Positions 19,040 to 28,265 of a DNA stretch of 55,435 nt are shown here, in pieces. The stretch lies in assembly GCA_946478305.1 (NCBI GenBank), contig CAMLBO010000019.1:1-55435 (forward strand), written 5' to 3'. A model generated the notes under the pieces. It did no database searches and was not told where the DNA came from. It was given only the letters and a program-made list of their open reading frames with translations. Source of the stretch: an uncultured Enterobacterales bacterium. Its GTDB lineage: Bacteria > Pseudomonadota > Gammaproteobacteria > Enterobacterales > Enterobacteriaceae. Made by a program: the position numbers and the translations under genes. Numbering within the stretch: the first letter of the stretch is position 1; each line of letters opens with the position of its first letter.

Positions 19040-19938
19040 GGCTTCTTCTCCTCGTCATGTTCTTCTTCAGCATGATCTTCCTCTTTCACATAGTTCGGAC
19101 CCACGCCGAGGAAGTGGAATGCGGTGGCCGCAAAGGTGGCCGCGAAGCCGATGGCGGCCAGTGGTTTCCAGATACCTTTCCACAACGTGATGGCCGGGCT
19201 GATGCTCGGATCTTTTGGCAGACCGTGGTACAGCTCAGGCTTATCGGCATGGTGCAGCACGTACATCACGTGCGTGCCACCGACGCCCTGCGGATCGTAT
19301 AAGCCCGCATGGTCAAAGCCGCGCCCCTGAAGTTCGCTGACGCGTTCGGCCGCCAGATCTTTCATGGCGTCTTTGGTACCGAAATGAATGGCGCCGGTCG
19401 GGCAGGTTTTGACGCAGGCCGGCTCCTGTCCGACGGTCACGCGGTCTACGCACAGCGTGCATTTATACGCACGGTTATCCTGCTTGTTGATGCGCGGCAC
19501 GTTGAACGGGCAGCCAGCGATGCAGTAGCCGCAGCCAATACAGTGTTCCGACTGAAAATCGACGATGCCATTGGCGTACTGAATAATTGCGCCTTCCGCC
19601 GGGCAGGCTTTCAGGCAGCCCGGATCGGCGCAGTGCATGCAGCCATCTTTGCGGATCAACCACTCCAGTTTGCCGTTCTCTTCGACTTCAGAAAAACGCA
19701 TCACCGTCCAGGATTTGGCGCTCAAATCCAGCGGGTTGTCATACACGCCGATGTTATGGCCGACCTCATCGCGCAGGTCATTCCATTCGGAACAGGCCAC
19801 CTGACAACCCTTACAACCGATACAAGTGGTGACATCAATCAGCTTTGCCACCTCCTGCTGATGGTCACGGGCACGCGGCGCAGGGGTGAAACCGTTCGTT
19901 GCGGACTTACGAATAATGTCCTGAGATTGCATTGCCAT
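19036..19938 (-). CDS. fdoH: Formate dehydrogenase-O, iron-sulfur subunit
   Basis: This 300-residue electron-transfer subunit has four [4Fe-4S] clusters, seen as [41 protein letters not shown] and [22 protein letters not shown] single C-terminal membrane helix ([22 protein letters not shown]) anchors it beside FdoI. It carries electrons from FdoG to the cytochrome b. It starts 12 bases after the fdoG stop and overlaps fdoI. The tail is very acidic ([15 protein letters not shown]). Confidence 0.94.
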   Translation of the reverse strand: MAMQSQDIIRKSATNGFTPAPRARDHQQEVAKLIDVTTCIGCKGCQVACSEWNDLRDEVGHNIGVYDNPLDLSAKSWTVMRFSEVEENGKLEWLIRKDGCMHCADPGCLKACPAEGAIIQYANGIVDFQSEHCIGCGYCIAGCPFNVPRINKQDNRAYKCTLCVDRVTVGQEPACVKTCPTGAIHFGTKDAMKDLAAERVSELQGRGFDHAGLYDPQGVGGTHVMYVLHHADKPELYHGLPKDPSISPAITLWKGIWKPLAAIGFAATFAATAFHFLGVGPNYVKEEDHAEEEHDEEKKP

Positions 19939-19950
19939 ATTTCGTCTCCC

Positions 19951-22900
19951 TTACGCCTTTTCCAGGTTAACCAGAAACGCTTTAAATTCCGGCGTTTGCG
20001 AGTTGGCATCACCGACCGATGGCGTCAGCGTATTTGCCAGGAAGCCTTTGCGGGTTTCTCCCTCAAAACCCCAGTGACAAGGAATACCGATGGTATCGAC
20101 CGGTTTGCCGTCAATAGTTAACGTCTTGATTCGCTTGGTCACCACGGCTTTCGCCAGAATATAGCCACGCTTGGACGACACTTTGACGCTGTCGCCCGCA
20201 GCAATATTTTTCGATTTCGCCAGCGCTTCACCGATCTCAACAAACTGCTCAGGCTGGGCAATGGCGTTAAGCAGCGCATGCTTGGTCCAGTGGCGGAACA
20301 GCTCGGTAATGGAATAGGTGGTGGCGACGTACGGGAAGTCCGCCGCAACGCCCATATTCGGCAGATCGCTGGCAAAAATACGAGCCACCGGGTTGGAAAT
20401 CACGTTCGGGTGCAACGGGTTGGTGCCGATCGGTGTTTCAATCGGTTCGTAGTGTTCCGGGAATGGGCCGTCAGCCATTTTATCGATGGCGAACAGGCGC
20501 CCCATGCCTTCAGGCTGCATGATAAACGGCCCGACGCCGCTGCCCGGTGCGGCGGTACTGTAGTCTGCCACGTCAAAACCGGTCCACTTCGCGCCATCCC
20601 AGCGGATAATTTGGCGTTTCGGATCCCACGGCTGGCCCTGCGGGTCTGCCGACGCACGGTTATACAAAATGCGGCGGTTAAGCGGCCATGACCAGGCCCA
20701 GCCGGAAGTGCAACCCAGACCCGACGGGTCAGCATTATCACGGCGTGCCATCTGGTTACCGGCTTCGGTCCAGCTGCCGGTGTAAACCCAACAGAAGCTG
20801 GCGGTGCTGCCGTCGTTTTTCAGCTGCGCAAAAGAGGAGAGCTGCTGGCCCTTTTTCACCACCACATTGCCCTGCGGATCGGTGATATCGGCCAGTGCTT
20901 TGCCGTTGGCTTCGCGGGCGATCTCCTCTGGCAGTGGGTCAAGCGGATCCTGATAGTCCCACGCCATATTCAGTACTGGCAACGGATTGGCACCGCCCTC
21001 TTTCTGATACAGCTCGCGCACCTTCATAAACAGACGCGCGATGATTTTGGCGTCATGCAGCGCTTCACCCGGTGGCTCGGCCGCCTGGAAATGCCATTGC
21101 AACCAGCGCCCGGAGTTAACAATCGAACCGTTCTCTTCGGCAAAGCAGGATGAAGGCAGGCGGAATACTTCGGTCTGCACGTCGGCGGTTTGAATATCGT
21201 TCATTGCGCCGTGGTTCTGCCAGAAGTTAGAAGACTCGGTCACCAGTGGGTCGATCACCACCATGTATTTGAGTTTTGAGAGCGCACGTGAAGATTTGTT
21301 TTTATCCGGGAACGCCGCCAGCGGGTTGAAGCCCTGTACGATATAGCCATTCATTTTGCCTTCGGCCATCAACTCGGCCTGCTGCATTACGTCGTAGCTT
21401 TTATCCCACTTCGGCAACCAGTCGTAGCCCCAGTCGTTATCCGCCTGCGCATGATCGCCCCAGAAACTTTTCATCATACTGACGAAGAAATTCGGCGTGT
21501 TTTTCCAGAAGTTCACCTGCCCGTCGAGCAGCGCGGACGGTGTGATCTCTTTCAGGTATTGCGTCAGTGACGTCTGTTTTTCAGACGGTAACCCGATGTA
21601 GCCCGGCAGATTCAGTGACAGCAAACCCAGATCGGTATAGCCCTGAATATTCGAGTGGCCGCGCAATGCGTTGACGCCACCCCCTGGCATACCGATGTTG
21701 CCGAGCAGCAACTGAATCATCGCCGCACAGCGGATCATTTGTGCACCGCCAGTGTGGTGAGTCCAGCCCAGCGCATAGAGAATGGTCGAGGTTTTATCCC
21801 GTGCACAGGTGTCGGCCAGAATCGAGCTTATCAGCAGGAAATCGTCTTTCGAGGTACCACACAGGCGCTCGACCAGTTCTGGCGTGTAGCGGGAGACGTG
21901 CTTTTTCAGCAGATTCCATACACAGCGCGGATCCTGCAAGGTTTTGTCTTGCTTAGCGAAACCATTTTCATCCAGCTGGTAGTGCCAGCTCTCTTTATTG
22001 TAGGTTTTCTTCGCCGCGTCAAAGCCGCTAAACAGACCGTCGTTGAACTCAAAGTCCTCACGCACCAGCAGGCTGGCGTTGGTATATTCGCGCACATAGT
22101 CGTGCTGGATTTTATCGTGAGTGATCAGGTAGTTGATCATGCCGAGCAGGAAAACGGCATCGGAACCGGCGCGTATTGGTGCATAGATATCCGCCACGGC
22201 GGCGCTGCGGTTAAAACGCGGATCGACCACAATGACTTTGGCGTTGTTATGGGTTTTGGCTTCGATGACCCATTTGAACCCTACCGGATGCGCTTCGGCG
22301 GCGTTGCCACCCATAATCAGAATGACGTTGGCGTTTTTGATGTCCACCCAGTTGTTGGTCATCGCACCGCGGCCGAAGCTTGGCGCCAGCGCCGAAACGG
22401 TCGGGCCGTGGCACAGGCGGGCCTGGCAGTCGATGGCCAGCATGCCCATCGCGCGGGTGAATTTCTGATCCAGCAGGCCGGTTTCGTTACTGGCTGCTGA
22501 CGAACAGAGCATGCCCGTGGTCAGCCAACGGTTGACGGTGACGTTGTTGTCATTCTTCTCAACGAAGTTGGCGTCGCGGTCATCTTTCATCAGGCGTGCG
22601 ATACGGGAAATCGCGTCGTCCCAACTGATGCGCTGCCACTTATCCGAGCCTGGCGCGCGGTACTCCGGGTGCGTCAAGCGGCCTTTGCTGTGGATGTAAT
22701 CCAGCACGCCTGCCCCTTTAGGGCACAGCGAGCCTCGACTCACCGGATGGTCCGGGTCACCCTCTATATGGAAGATGTTCTCGGTGACGTTTTTGGCACC
22801 GTCGCCCTGGCTGTAGATCAAAATTCCACAGCCGACGGAGCAATAGGTGCAGTTGTTGCGGGTTTCCCGCGAGCGGAGCAACTTATACTGGCGGGTTTCA

Positions 22901-22998
22901 GCCAGCGCCAACGTCGGCGCAAAACCGAGTAATGTCGCTGTCGTTCCTGCCATTCCGCCCGCGCAGATCTTAAATAACTGTCTTCTGCTGACCTGCAT
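19951..22998 (-). CDS. fdoG: Formate dehydrogenase-O major subunit, cysteine (non-selenocysteine) form
   Basis: This 1015-residue molybdopterin enzyme oxidises formate to CO2 at the periplasmic side. It has a Tat signal (SRRQLFKICAGG) at the N-terminus, an N-terminal [4Fe-4S] motif CTYCSVGC, and the bis-MGD-binding body. At position 196, where E. coli FdoG and FdnG have selenocysteine (UGA), this protein has Cys encoded by TGC at 22413-22411, in context ARLCHGPTVSALAPSFGRGA. The frame is open throughout. The rest is strongly similar to E. coli FdoG (NALRGHSNIQG, QGFNP, RRILYNRASADPQG, NALHPNV-type region). Start is ATG at 22998 behind AAGGAGTCTTTC; a longer frame to 23028 would place ten extra residues before the Tat motif. 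Confidence 0.94.
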   Translation of the reverse strand: MQVSRRQLFKICAGGMAGTTATLLGFAPTLALAETRQYKLLRSRETRNNCTYCSVGCGILIYSQGDGAKNVTENIFHIEGDPDHPVSRGSLCPKGAGVLDYIHSKGRLTHPEYRAPGSDKWQRISWDDAISRIARLMKDDRDANFVEKNDNNVTVNRWLTTGMLCSSAASNETGLLDQKFTRAMGMLAIDCQARLCHGPTVSALAPSFGRGAMTNNWVDIKNANVILIMGGNAAEAHPVGFKWVIEAKTHNNAKVIVVDPRFNRSAAVADIYAPIRAGSDAVFLLGMINYLITHDKIQHDYVREYTNASLLVREDFEFNDGLFSGFDAAKKTYNKESWHYQLDENGFAKQDKTLQDPRCVWNLLKKHVSRYTPELVERLCGTSKDDFLLISSILADTCARDKTSTILYALGWTHHTGGAQMIRCAAMIQLLLGNIGMPGGGVNALRGHSNIQGYTDLGLLSLNLPGYIGLPSEKQTSLTQYLKEITPSALLDGQVNFWKNTPNFFVSMMKSFWGDHAQADNDWGYDWLPKWDKSYDVMQQAELMAEGKMNGYIVQGFNPLAAFPDKNKSSRALSKLKYMVVIDPLVTESSNFWQNHGAMNDIQTADVQTEVFRLPSSCFAEENGSIVNSGRWLQWHFQAAEPPGEALHDAKIIARLFMKVRELYQKEGGANPLPVLNMAWDYQDPLDPLPEEIAREANGKALADITDPQGNVVVKKGQQLSSFAQLKNDGSTASFCWVYTGSWTEAGNQMARRDNADPSGLGCTSGWAWSWPLNRRILYNRASADPQGQPWDPKRQIIRWDGAKWTGFDVADYSTAAPGSGVGPFIMQPEGMGRLFAIDKMADGPFPEHYEPIETPIGTNPLHPNVISNPVARIFASDLPNMGVAADFPYVATTYSITELFRHWTKHALLNAIAQPEQFVEIGEALAKSKNIAAGDSVKVSSKRGYILAKAVVTKRIKTLTIDGKPVDTIGIPCHWGFEGETRKGFLANTLTPSVGDANSQTPEFKAFLVNLEKA

Positions 22999-23142
22999 GA
23001 AAGACTCCTTCCTATCATTTGTTAACACATTGCATGTACATTGACGCTTTCCCCGCCGTGGCGAGAGGCGCTAAAATAGTGACTCAAAACCGGAATATAA
23101 TTGTGGTCTATTGTAACCGGAATGTTTATAAGGTTATTGCCA

Positions 23143-23988
23143 ATGGATGTCCATCACGTAAACGAATTTGACGAAAAAGATGACCAAAAAGTGACGCAGA
23201 TCATCGGTGCAACCCGTAAAAAGGTGATGCAGCGTGGCCATCTGGACACGCCACAGGATGACTGGATAGCCGAAGAGGTGCCGGTCGCGCTGGTGTACAA
23301 CGGCATCTCTCACGTGGTGATGATGGCGTCACCGAAAGAACTTGAAGCTTTTGCTTTGGGGTTTTCGCTGTCAGAAGGGATTATTGAATCGGTTGCGGAT
23401 ATCTACGGCATCGATGTGTCATCCAACTGCAATGGCATGGAAGTTAACATTGAATTATCTACCCGCCGTTTCACCGGGCTGAAAGAACGCCGCCGCGCGA
23501 TGGCTGGCCGCACCGGCTGCGGAGTGTGCGGCATTGAGCAGCTTGGCGATCTCTTCCGCCCGCTGGCCCCGCTGCTGTTCACACAGACGTTTGATTTGTC
23601 GAATCTGGACAGCGCGCTGCATCAGCTGAAATCAGTACAAACTATCGGCCAGCTGACCGGTTGCACCCACGCGGGCGCCTGGCTGAGCCCTCAGGGCAAG
23701 CTGCTCGGCGGCTGCGAAGACGTCGGCCGCCACGTCGCATTGGATAAAATCCTCGGCGTGCGGGCGAAAAAATCAGACTGGCAGGCGGGTGCCGCGCTGG
23801 TTTCCAGCCGCGCCAGCTACGAAATGGTACAGAAGGCGGCCATGTGCGGTGTTGAAATCCTGTTTGCCGTCTCGGCCGCCACCCAACTCGCCGTCGATGT
23901 CGCCGAACGCTGTAACCTGACGCTGGTCGGTTTCAGTAAACCCGGCCGGGCAACGGTGTATACGCATGCGCAAAGACTGAAAAACTGA
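23143..23988 (+). CDS. fdhD: Formate dehydrogenase accessory sulfurtransferase FdhD
   Basis: This protein of about 281 residues transfers sulfur from IscS to the molybdenum cofactor of formate dehydrogenases. The conserved catalytic Cys pair is in [12 protein letters not shown]. Other family landmarks are [56 protein letters not shown] and [28 protein letters not shown]. It is divergent from fdoG, as in E. coli. Start 23143 is preferred because AAGG lies 9 bases upstream; in-frame starts at 23122 and 23101 are possible. Confidence 0.93.
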   Translation: MDVHHVNEFDEKDDQKVTQIIGATRKKVMQRGHLDTPQDDWIAEEVPVALVYNGISHVVMMASPKELEAFALGFSLSEGIIESVADIYGIDVSSNCNGMEVNIELSTRRFTGLKERRRAMAGRTGCGVCGIEQLGDLFRPLAPLLFTQTFDLSNLDSALHQLKSVQTIGQLTGCTHAGAWLSPQGKLLGGCEDVGRHVALDKILGVRAKKSDWQAGAALVSSRASYEMVQKAAMCGVEILFAVSAATQLAVDVAERCNLTLVGFSKPGRATVYTHAQRLKN

Positions 23989-24107
23989 AAATAACGGCAG
24001 AATGGTCCGAATCGCCCCTTAGACCATTTGCTGCAAGGCTTAGGTAAACTCGCTCTAAGCCCCGTATAACAGCATCTTACGAATACCCGCACAAAGTGCG
24101 GAGCATA

Positions 24108-24126
24108 GATAATCATTTTCAATATC
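24108..24126. promoter_or_regulatory. Fur box over the sodA promoter
   Basis: GATAATCATTTTCAATATC matches the 19-bp Fur consensus GATAATGATAATCATTATC at 15 of 19 positions. It overlaps the proposed -35 (24116-24121). Iron-dependent repression of sodA by Fur is known in E. coli. Confidence 0.7.
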
Positions 24127-24143
24127 ATTTAATTAACTATAAT
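24116..24143 (+). promoter_or_regulatory. sodA sigma-70 promoter
   Basis: TTTTCA (24116-24121) and TATAAT (24138-24143) are separated by 16 bases, followed by an untranslated leader of about 55-60 bases to the sodA start. The -10 is perfect and the -35 is weak, as expected for a regulated promoter. Confidence 0.65.
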
Positions 24144-24206
24144 GATCCGACTGATTACGCGGTGCTCACAAAGACGGTGCCGCCCTACACTATGGAGACG
24201 ATGAAC

Positions 24207-24827
24207 ATGAGTTATTCACTGCCATCACTGCCTTACGCATACGACGCACTCGAACCGCATTTCGACAAAGAAACGATGGAAATCCATCACACTAAACACC
24301 ACCAGGCCTACGTTAATAACGCTAACGCAGCGCTGGAAAGCCTGCCAGAACTGGCAAAACTGTCAGTAGAAGAACTGATCGCTAACCTCGATAAAGTGCC
24401 TGCAGACAAGAAAGTGGCGCTGCGTAACAACGCAGGCGGCCATGCTAACCACAGCCTGTTCTGGAAAGGCCTGAAAACCGGTACTACCCTGCAGGGCGAC
24501 CTGAAAGCGGCTATCGAACGCGATTTCGGCAGCGTTGACGCTTTCAAAGAAACCTTTGAGAAAGCAGCAACCACCCGTTTCGGTTCAGGCTGGGCGTGGC
24601 TGGTTCTGAAAGATGGCAAACTTGCGGTGGTTTCTACCGCTAACCAGGACAGCCCATTGATGGGTGAAGCCGTTTCAGGCGCTTCTGGTTACCCGCTGCT
24701 GGGTCTGGATGTGTGGGAACACGCTTACTACCTGAAATATCAGAACAAACGCCCTGATTACATCAAAGCGTTCTGGGCTGTCGTGAACTGGGACGAAGCA
24801 GCAAAACGTCTGGCAGAGGCGAAGTAA
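24207..24827 (+). CDS. sodA: Manganese superoxide dismutase SodA
   Basis: This 206-residue Mn-SOD has the family N-terminus [19 protein letters not shown]. Metal ligands are visible in [26 protein letters not shown] and [27 protein letters not shown]. The Gln-free/Gly-rich metal-site loop AGGHANH and the QDSPLM segment fit the Mn form. It detoxifies superoxide in the cytoplasm. The start at 24207 follows GGAGACGATGAAC. A strong terminator follows at 24866-24890. Near yiiM, as in E. coli. Confidence 0.95.
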   Translation: MSYSLPSLPYAYDALEPHFDKETMEIHHTKHHQAYVNNANAALESLPELAKLSVEELIANLDKVPADKKVALRNNAGGHANHSLFWKGLKTGTTLQGDLKAAIERDFGSVDAFKETFEKAATTRFGSGWAWLVLKDGKLAVVSTANQDSPLMGEAVSGASGYPLLGLDVWEHAYYLKYQNKRPDYIKAFWAVVNWDEAAKRLAEAK

Positions 24828-24865
24828 TTTCGCGCCTCCCTTAACCGGGTTACCGTTCGCATCCC

Positions 24866-24890
24866 AGGCGGGGTTCTCCCCGCCTTTTTT
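24866..24890 (+). terminator. Rho-independent terminator of sodA
   Basis: AGGCGGGG (24866-24873), loop TTCT, CCCCGCCT (24878-24885), then TTTTTT. Confidence 0.93.
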
Positions 24891-24967
24891 GTGCCTGCCA
24901 TTTACAGCCTATTCATTCGAATATCAGACTTCACTCGCAATTCTTAAATAAACCCTCTCCCCCCCCT

Positions 24968-24994
24968 TAAGTTTGTCTTAAGTCCTTCCGATAT
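24968..24994 (+). promoter_or_regulatory. FliA-type promoter for the 25058 chemoreceptor
   Basis: TAAG (24968-24971), 15 bases, TCCGATAT (24987-24994) matches TAAA-N15-GCCGATAA at 9 of 12 positions, about 64 bases before the start codon. An eight-C run (24959-24966) lies just upstream. Confidence 0.6.
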
Positions 24995-25057
24995 GCCTTT
25001 AACAAAGGCTTCACACAAAACTCATCTTATGAGCAAGGACGTCGGCGGAGAACAGTT

Positions 25058-27004
25058 ATGGGAAAGGGTATAGATCTGTCACAACGCATTGAAAACCTGA
25101 AAGTCGGCACCAAACTCGGTTTGGGATTTGGTTTGGTTTTAATTATCGCGGTGGTGATCGCCGCCGTAGGCATGGTGAAGTTCAAAGACATCAATGATCG
25201 CGCTGAGAAAGTGGATTTCAGTAACCAGATGAACACGTTACTGAACGACGCGCGACTCAGCCGTACGCTTTATCAACTCAATTACAATCCCGACTATCTG
25301 GTTAAAAACCAGCAAAGCATCGCCGCATTGCAAAAGCTTATCGACAACTCAAGAGGCAAGCTGGTGTGGGATAAACAAAGCCAGGCCAATCTTGATCAGG
25401 TTCCGTTGAAAATTAAAGAGTACGTTCACGCACAGACCGCATTTAAACAAGCCGTCGATGAAAAAGACGCCGTGCGCAAAAGCTGGAACCTGTCGGAAAC
25501 GGAAGAAGTCGTCAAACGCTTGCAGGAACAACTGCGGGTGGAAGATGCCGATCCAACCATTCGCCTGTCGCTGGCTGACGTCGTTCAGAAACTGATCAGC
25601 GTGCGCTATTACGTGCGCGGCCTGTTACTGAGCATGGATAAAGAGTCCGAAACTACCCTACTGAAAGCCATTGATGAAACCCAGGCTAATGCCAAAAAAC
25701 TCAACGCTCTGCTGCTTCCCAACCAGCAGGAAACGCTGGCCCCTCTGATGAGCGCGTTGGCGACCTACAAATCCCGCGTAGTGGCCTATATGCCCGCGTA
25801 CGAACGTGAACAGCAGAATTCACAGCTGCTGTCGGTAAAAGCCGCAGAAATGAATTCACTGGTCAGCAAAATCTTCAAAAATGAGCTGGATAATACCCAC
25901 CGTGATATCTCCCGGGCGCTGATGTTGATGGCCATCATCACACTTGCGGCACTGATCATCGGGGCGCTGATAGCCTGGCGTATTACCCGCCAGATCACCC
26001 ATCCGCTGCGCGCCACGCTGGCAACGGCTGAACTGATTGCCAAAGGCGATCTGACGGCAGCACAGCCCACGCTGCGTCGCGATGAGCTCGGTATGTTGAT
26101 GAACGCCGTGGCCGGAATGAGCCACAACCTGCGCAATATGATTTATGAAATCCGCATGGGGGTCAGCCAAGTGTCCCATGCTGCCGCCGAGATTGCGGCG
26201 GGCAACACGGATTTATCCTCGCGCACCGAGCAGCAGGCCGCTGCCGTCGAAGAGACGGCGGCCAGCATGGAGCAGCTGAGTTCGACGGTGAAGCAAAACG
26301 CGGAGAACGCTCACCACGCCAGCAAACTGGCGTCAGAGGCGTCACAAACTGCCACACGCGGCGGCAAGCAGGTTGGCGATGTTGTGGTAACTATGCAGCA
26401 AATTTCAGGCAGTTCGAAACGTATTGCCGAAATTACGTCAGTCATCAATGGGATTGCCTTCCAGACCAACATTCTGGCGTTGAATGCCGCCGTTGAGGCC
26501 GCACGCGCCGGTGAACAAGGGCGCGGATTCTCCGTCGTAGCGTCTGAAGTTCGCTCACTGGCGCAACGCAGTGCCCAGGCGGCCAAAGAGATCGAGGGGC
26601 TGATTGCAGAGTCGGTCGAACGCGTAAACAACGGCGCGAAATTGGTTGAAAATACCGGTCGCACCATGCAAGACATTGTGCAATCCGTGACTAACGTACG
26701 CGATATCATGGGGGAAATCGCGTCTGCATCCGATGAGCAAAGCCGCGGGATAGCGCAAATATCTCAGGCCATTGTCGAGATGGACAGCACCACGCAACAA
26801 AATGCGGCGCTGGTTGAGCAATCAGCAGCGGCAGCCGACTCTCTGGAAGATCAATCCCGCGTGCTGACTAATGCGGTGTCGGTGTTCAGGCTGTCAGATA
26901 ACGATAACGCCCTGGCACCTGAAGGTAAGCAGGGGCCGGCCGTTAAAATGCTACCCACCGCCCCTCGGTCGAAAGCACAACCGGAAAACTGGGAGACCTT
27001 TTAA
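25058..27004 (+). CDS. Methyl-accepting chemotaxis protein with NWETF tether
   Basis: This is a 648-residue chemoreceptor. TM1 is at about 20-40, followed by an all-helical periplasmic domain of about 245 residues whose size fits a helical bimodular (HBM) sensor. TM2 is at about 287-307. HAMP follows, then two methylation regions and the signalling hairpin ([51 protein letters not shown]). The protein ends ENWETF, the CheR/CheB docking pentapeptide of high-abundance enteric receptors. The signalling core is nearly the same as in the 3280-5259 receptor while the sensors are unrelated. Ligand unknown; HBM receptors often detect organic acids. Confidence 0.92.
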   Translation: MGKGIDLSQRIENLKVGTKLGLGFGLVLIIAVVIAAVGMVKFKDINDRAEKVDFSNQMNTLLNDARLSRTLYQLNYNPDYLVKNQQSIAALQKLIDNSRGKLVWDKQSQANLDQVPLKIKEYVHAQTAFKQAVDEKDAVRKSWNLSETEEVVKRLQEQLRVEDADPTIRLSLADVVQKLISVRYYVRGLLLSMDKESETTLLKAIDETQANAKKLNALLLPNQQETLAPLMSALATYKSRVVAYMPAYEREQQNSQLLSVKAAEMNSLVSKIFKNELDNTHRDISRALMLMAIITLAALIIGALIAWRITRQITHPLRATLATAELIAKGDLTAAQPTLRRDELGMLMNAVAGMSHNLRNMIYEIRMGVSQVSHAAAEIAAGNTDLSSRTEQQAAAVEETAASMEQLSSTVKQNAENAHHASKLASEASQTATRGGKQVGDVVVTMQQISGSSKRIAEITSVINGIAFQTNILALNAAVEAARAGEQGRGFSVVASEVRSLAQRSAQAAKEIEGLIAESVERVNNGAKLVENTGRTMQDIVQSVTNVRDIMGEIASASDEQSRGIAQISQAIVEMDSTTQQNAALVEQSAAAADSLEDQSRVLTNAVSVFRLSDNDNALAPEGKQGPAVKMLPTAPRSKAQPENWETF

Positions 27005-27024
27005 GGCTCCCTCTCATCGGAGAG

Positions 27025-27054
27025 AAAATGCGCCCGCTGAGGCGCATTTTTTTT
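27025..27054 (+). terminator. Rho-independent terminator
   Basis: AAAATGCGCC (27025-27034), 6-nt loop, GGCGCATTTT (27041-27050), then more T residues; ends the chemoreceptor transcript. Confidence 0.92.
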
Positions 27055-27120
27055 GCGACTTTTTAGCATCCGCATTGCAGGGTATGCTGAAGCACTGGAC
27101 ATCGGCATGACGGAGGCTTT

Positions 27121-27801
27121 ATGCACTACCCGGACGTATACATTGGCGCGATAAAATCCTATGAGAACAATGCACCCAGCGCTATCGGCAAGCGTCAGGT
27201 TAACGGTGCCCTGCAACTCACCTCAATGGGCTTGGAGGGGGACGAGCAGGCTGAAAAGTCATATCACGGTGGCCCTGACCGCGCACTGTGCCACTTCCCC
27301 AGAGAACATTACGCCTGGCTGCGTCAGCACTTTCCTGAACAGGAAGATCGCTTTCACCCTCCGGCATTTGGCGAGAATCTGTCAACGCTGGGGCTGACTG
27401 AAGATAACGTCTATATCGGCGATATTTTCCGCTGGGGCGATGCCTTGATTCAGGTGACGCAACCACGCTCACCCTGCTACAAATTGAATGCGTTTCTGCA
27501 CTATCCGCATATGTCGCAAGTCATACAGGATAGCGGACGTTGCGGCTGGGTCTACCGGGTGATCGCCACCGGCAGTGTCAGCGGTGACCGGCCCTTTGAG
27601 CTGATGACCCGCAACAGCGACGTTTCCGTCGCCGAAGCGATCTCCATCGCCTTCACTATGCCGTTCGACGAAGAGCAGTACCGCCGTTTGATGGCCGCCG
27701 CCGGGCTTTCTGCCAGCTGGAATAAAACCATGCAGATGCGTCTGGTGAACCGCAAAATCGAGGATTTTGGACGGAGATTGTTTGGTTCGGTGGGGAAATA
27801 A
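27121..27801 (+). CDS. yiiM: MOSC-domain protein YiiM (hydroxylaminopurine resistance type)
   Basis: This 226-residue protein has a MOSC domain in its N-terminal two-thirds, with the conserved Cys in QPRSPCYKLN that is thought to bind the molybdenum cofactor. SYHGGPDRALCHFP and PPAFGENLSTLGL are family signatures, and a C-terminal 3-alpha domain follows. E. coli YiiM reduces N-hydroxylated base analogues such as 6-hydroxylaminopurine. E. coli yiiM also lies near sodA. A convergent hairpin at 27807-27831 ends it. Confidence 0.88.
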   Translation: MHYPDVYIGAIKSYENNAPSAIGKRQVNGALQLTSMGLEGDEQAEKSYHGGPDRALCHFPREHYAWLRQHFPEQEDRFHPPAFGENLSTLGLTEDNVYIGDIFRWGDALIQVTQPRSPCYKLNAFLHYPHMSQVIQDSGRCGWVYRVIATGSVSGDRPFELMTRNSDVSVAEAISIAFTMPFDEEQYRRLMAAAGLSASWNKTMQMRLVNRKIEDFGRRLFGSVGK

Positions 27802-27806
27802 GACAA

Positions 27807-27831
27807 TGCCCTCCCTTTCAGCGGGAGGGCA
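27807..27831. terminator. Convergent hairpin between yiiM and yibL
   Basis: TGCCCTCCC (27807-27815) pairs with GGGAGGGCA (27823-27831) around a 7-nt loop, in the 36-bp gap between two convergent genes. Confidence 0.7.
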
Positions 27832-27837
27832 CTTAAA

Positions 27838-28200
27838 TCAGAAGGCTTTTTTGGCGTAACCGGTCACGACTTTCAGGCCCATTTCGCGGCCCAGCGCCGT
27901 CATCGGGTGTACTACCACGATGCCGCGCACGGCCTTCTTCAGCGTGCCCATATCGGCCTGCTCTTTCTTGGTAATTTCGCGGCTAAACGGCAGCGTTGCC
28001 AGCTTTTGCGCTTCTTTGCTCAGCTTGTTAACGCGAACGTCTTTCAGACGCGCGATCTCTGCCGCCAGTTTCTCTTTTTCTTCTTCATGCTTGGCGATCA
28101 GCTCAGAGTTACCCTGCTGAATAACGGTGGCATCTTTGTGGTTCAGTGCATCCAGCATATCGCTGAGGCGCTTAATTTCGGCTTTTTCGACTTCTTTCAT
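27838..28200 (-). CDS. yibL: YibL, ribosome-associated protein
   Basis: This 120-residue protein is close to E. coli Yib[19 protein letters not shown] at the start, an acidic/basic coiled-coil region (about 30-60, [17 protein letters not shown]), and the conserved C-terminus [18 protein letters not shown] plus [15 protein letters not shown]. coli YibL co-purifies with ribosomes; its function is unknown. In E. coli it follows mtlR, whereas here the MocR/LysE pair separates it from the mtl operon. Confidence 0.9.
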   Translation of the reverse strand: MKEVEKAEIKRLSDMLDALNHKDATVIQQGNSELIAKHEEEKEKLAAEIARLKDVRVNKLSKEAQKLATLPFSREITKKEQADMGTLKKAVRGIVVVHPMTALGREMGLKVVTGYAKKAF

Positions 28201-28265
28201 AATGTTTTCGACCCGTGCGTGCCACGTCGGGCACGATGTTGCTCAAGATAATAATGTCTAGTGTA

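Noticed and set aside
22390-22440. Selenocysteine codon and bSECIS in fdoG
   Set aside because: The codon is TGC and no in-frame TGA exists in the gene.
23000-23028. Upstream start of fdoG at 23028
   Set aside because: The Tat motif should be close to the N-terminus, and AAGGAG sits before the ATG at 22998.
3868-26820. Open frames on the strand opposite the chemoreceptors, fdo genes and mtlA
   Set aside because: They are antisense shadows of GC-rich coding sequence with no independent start signals.
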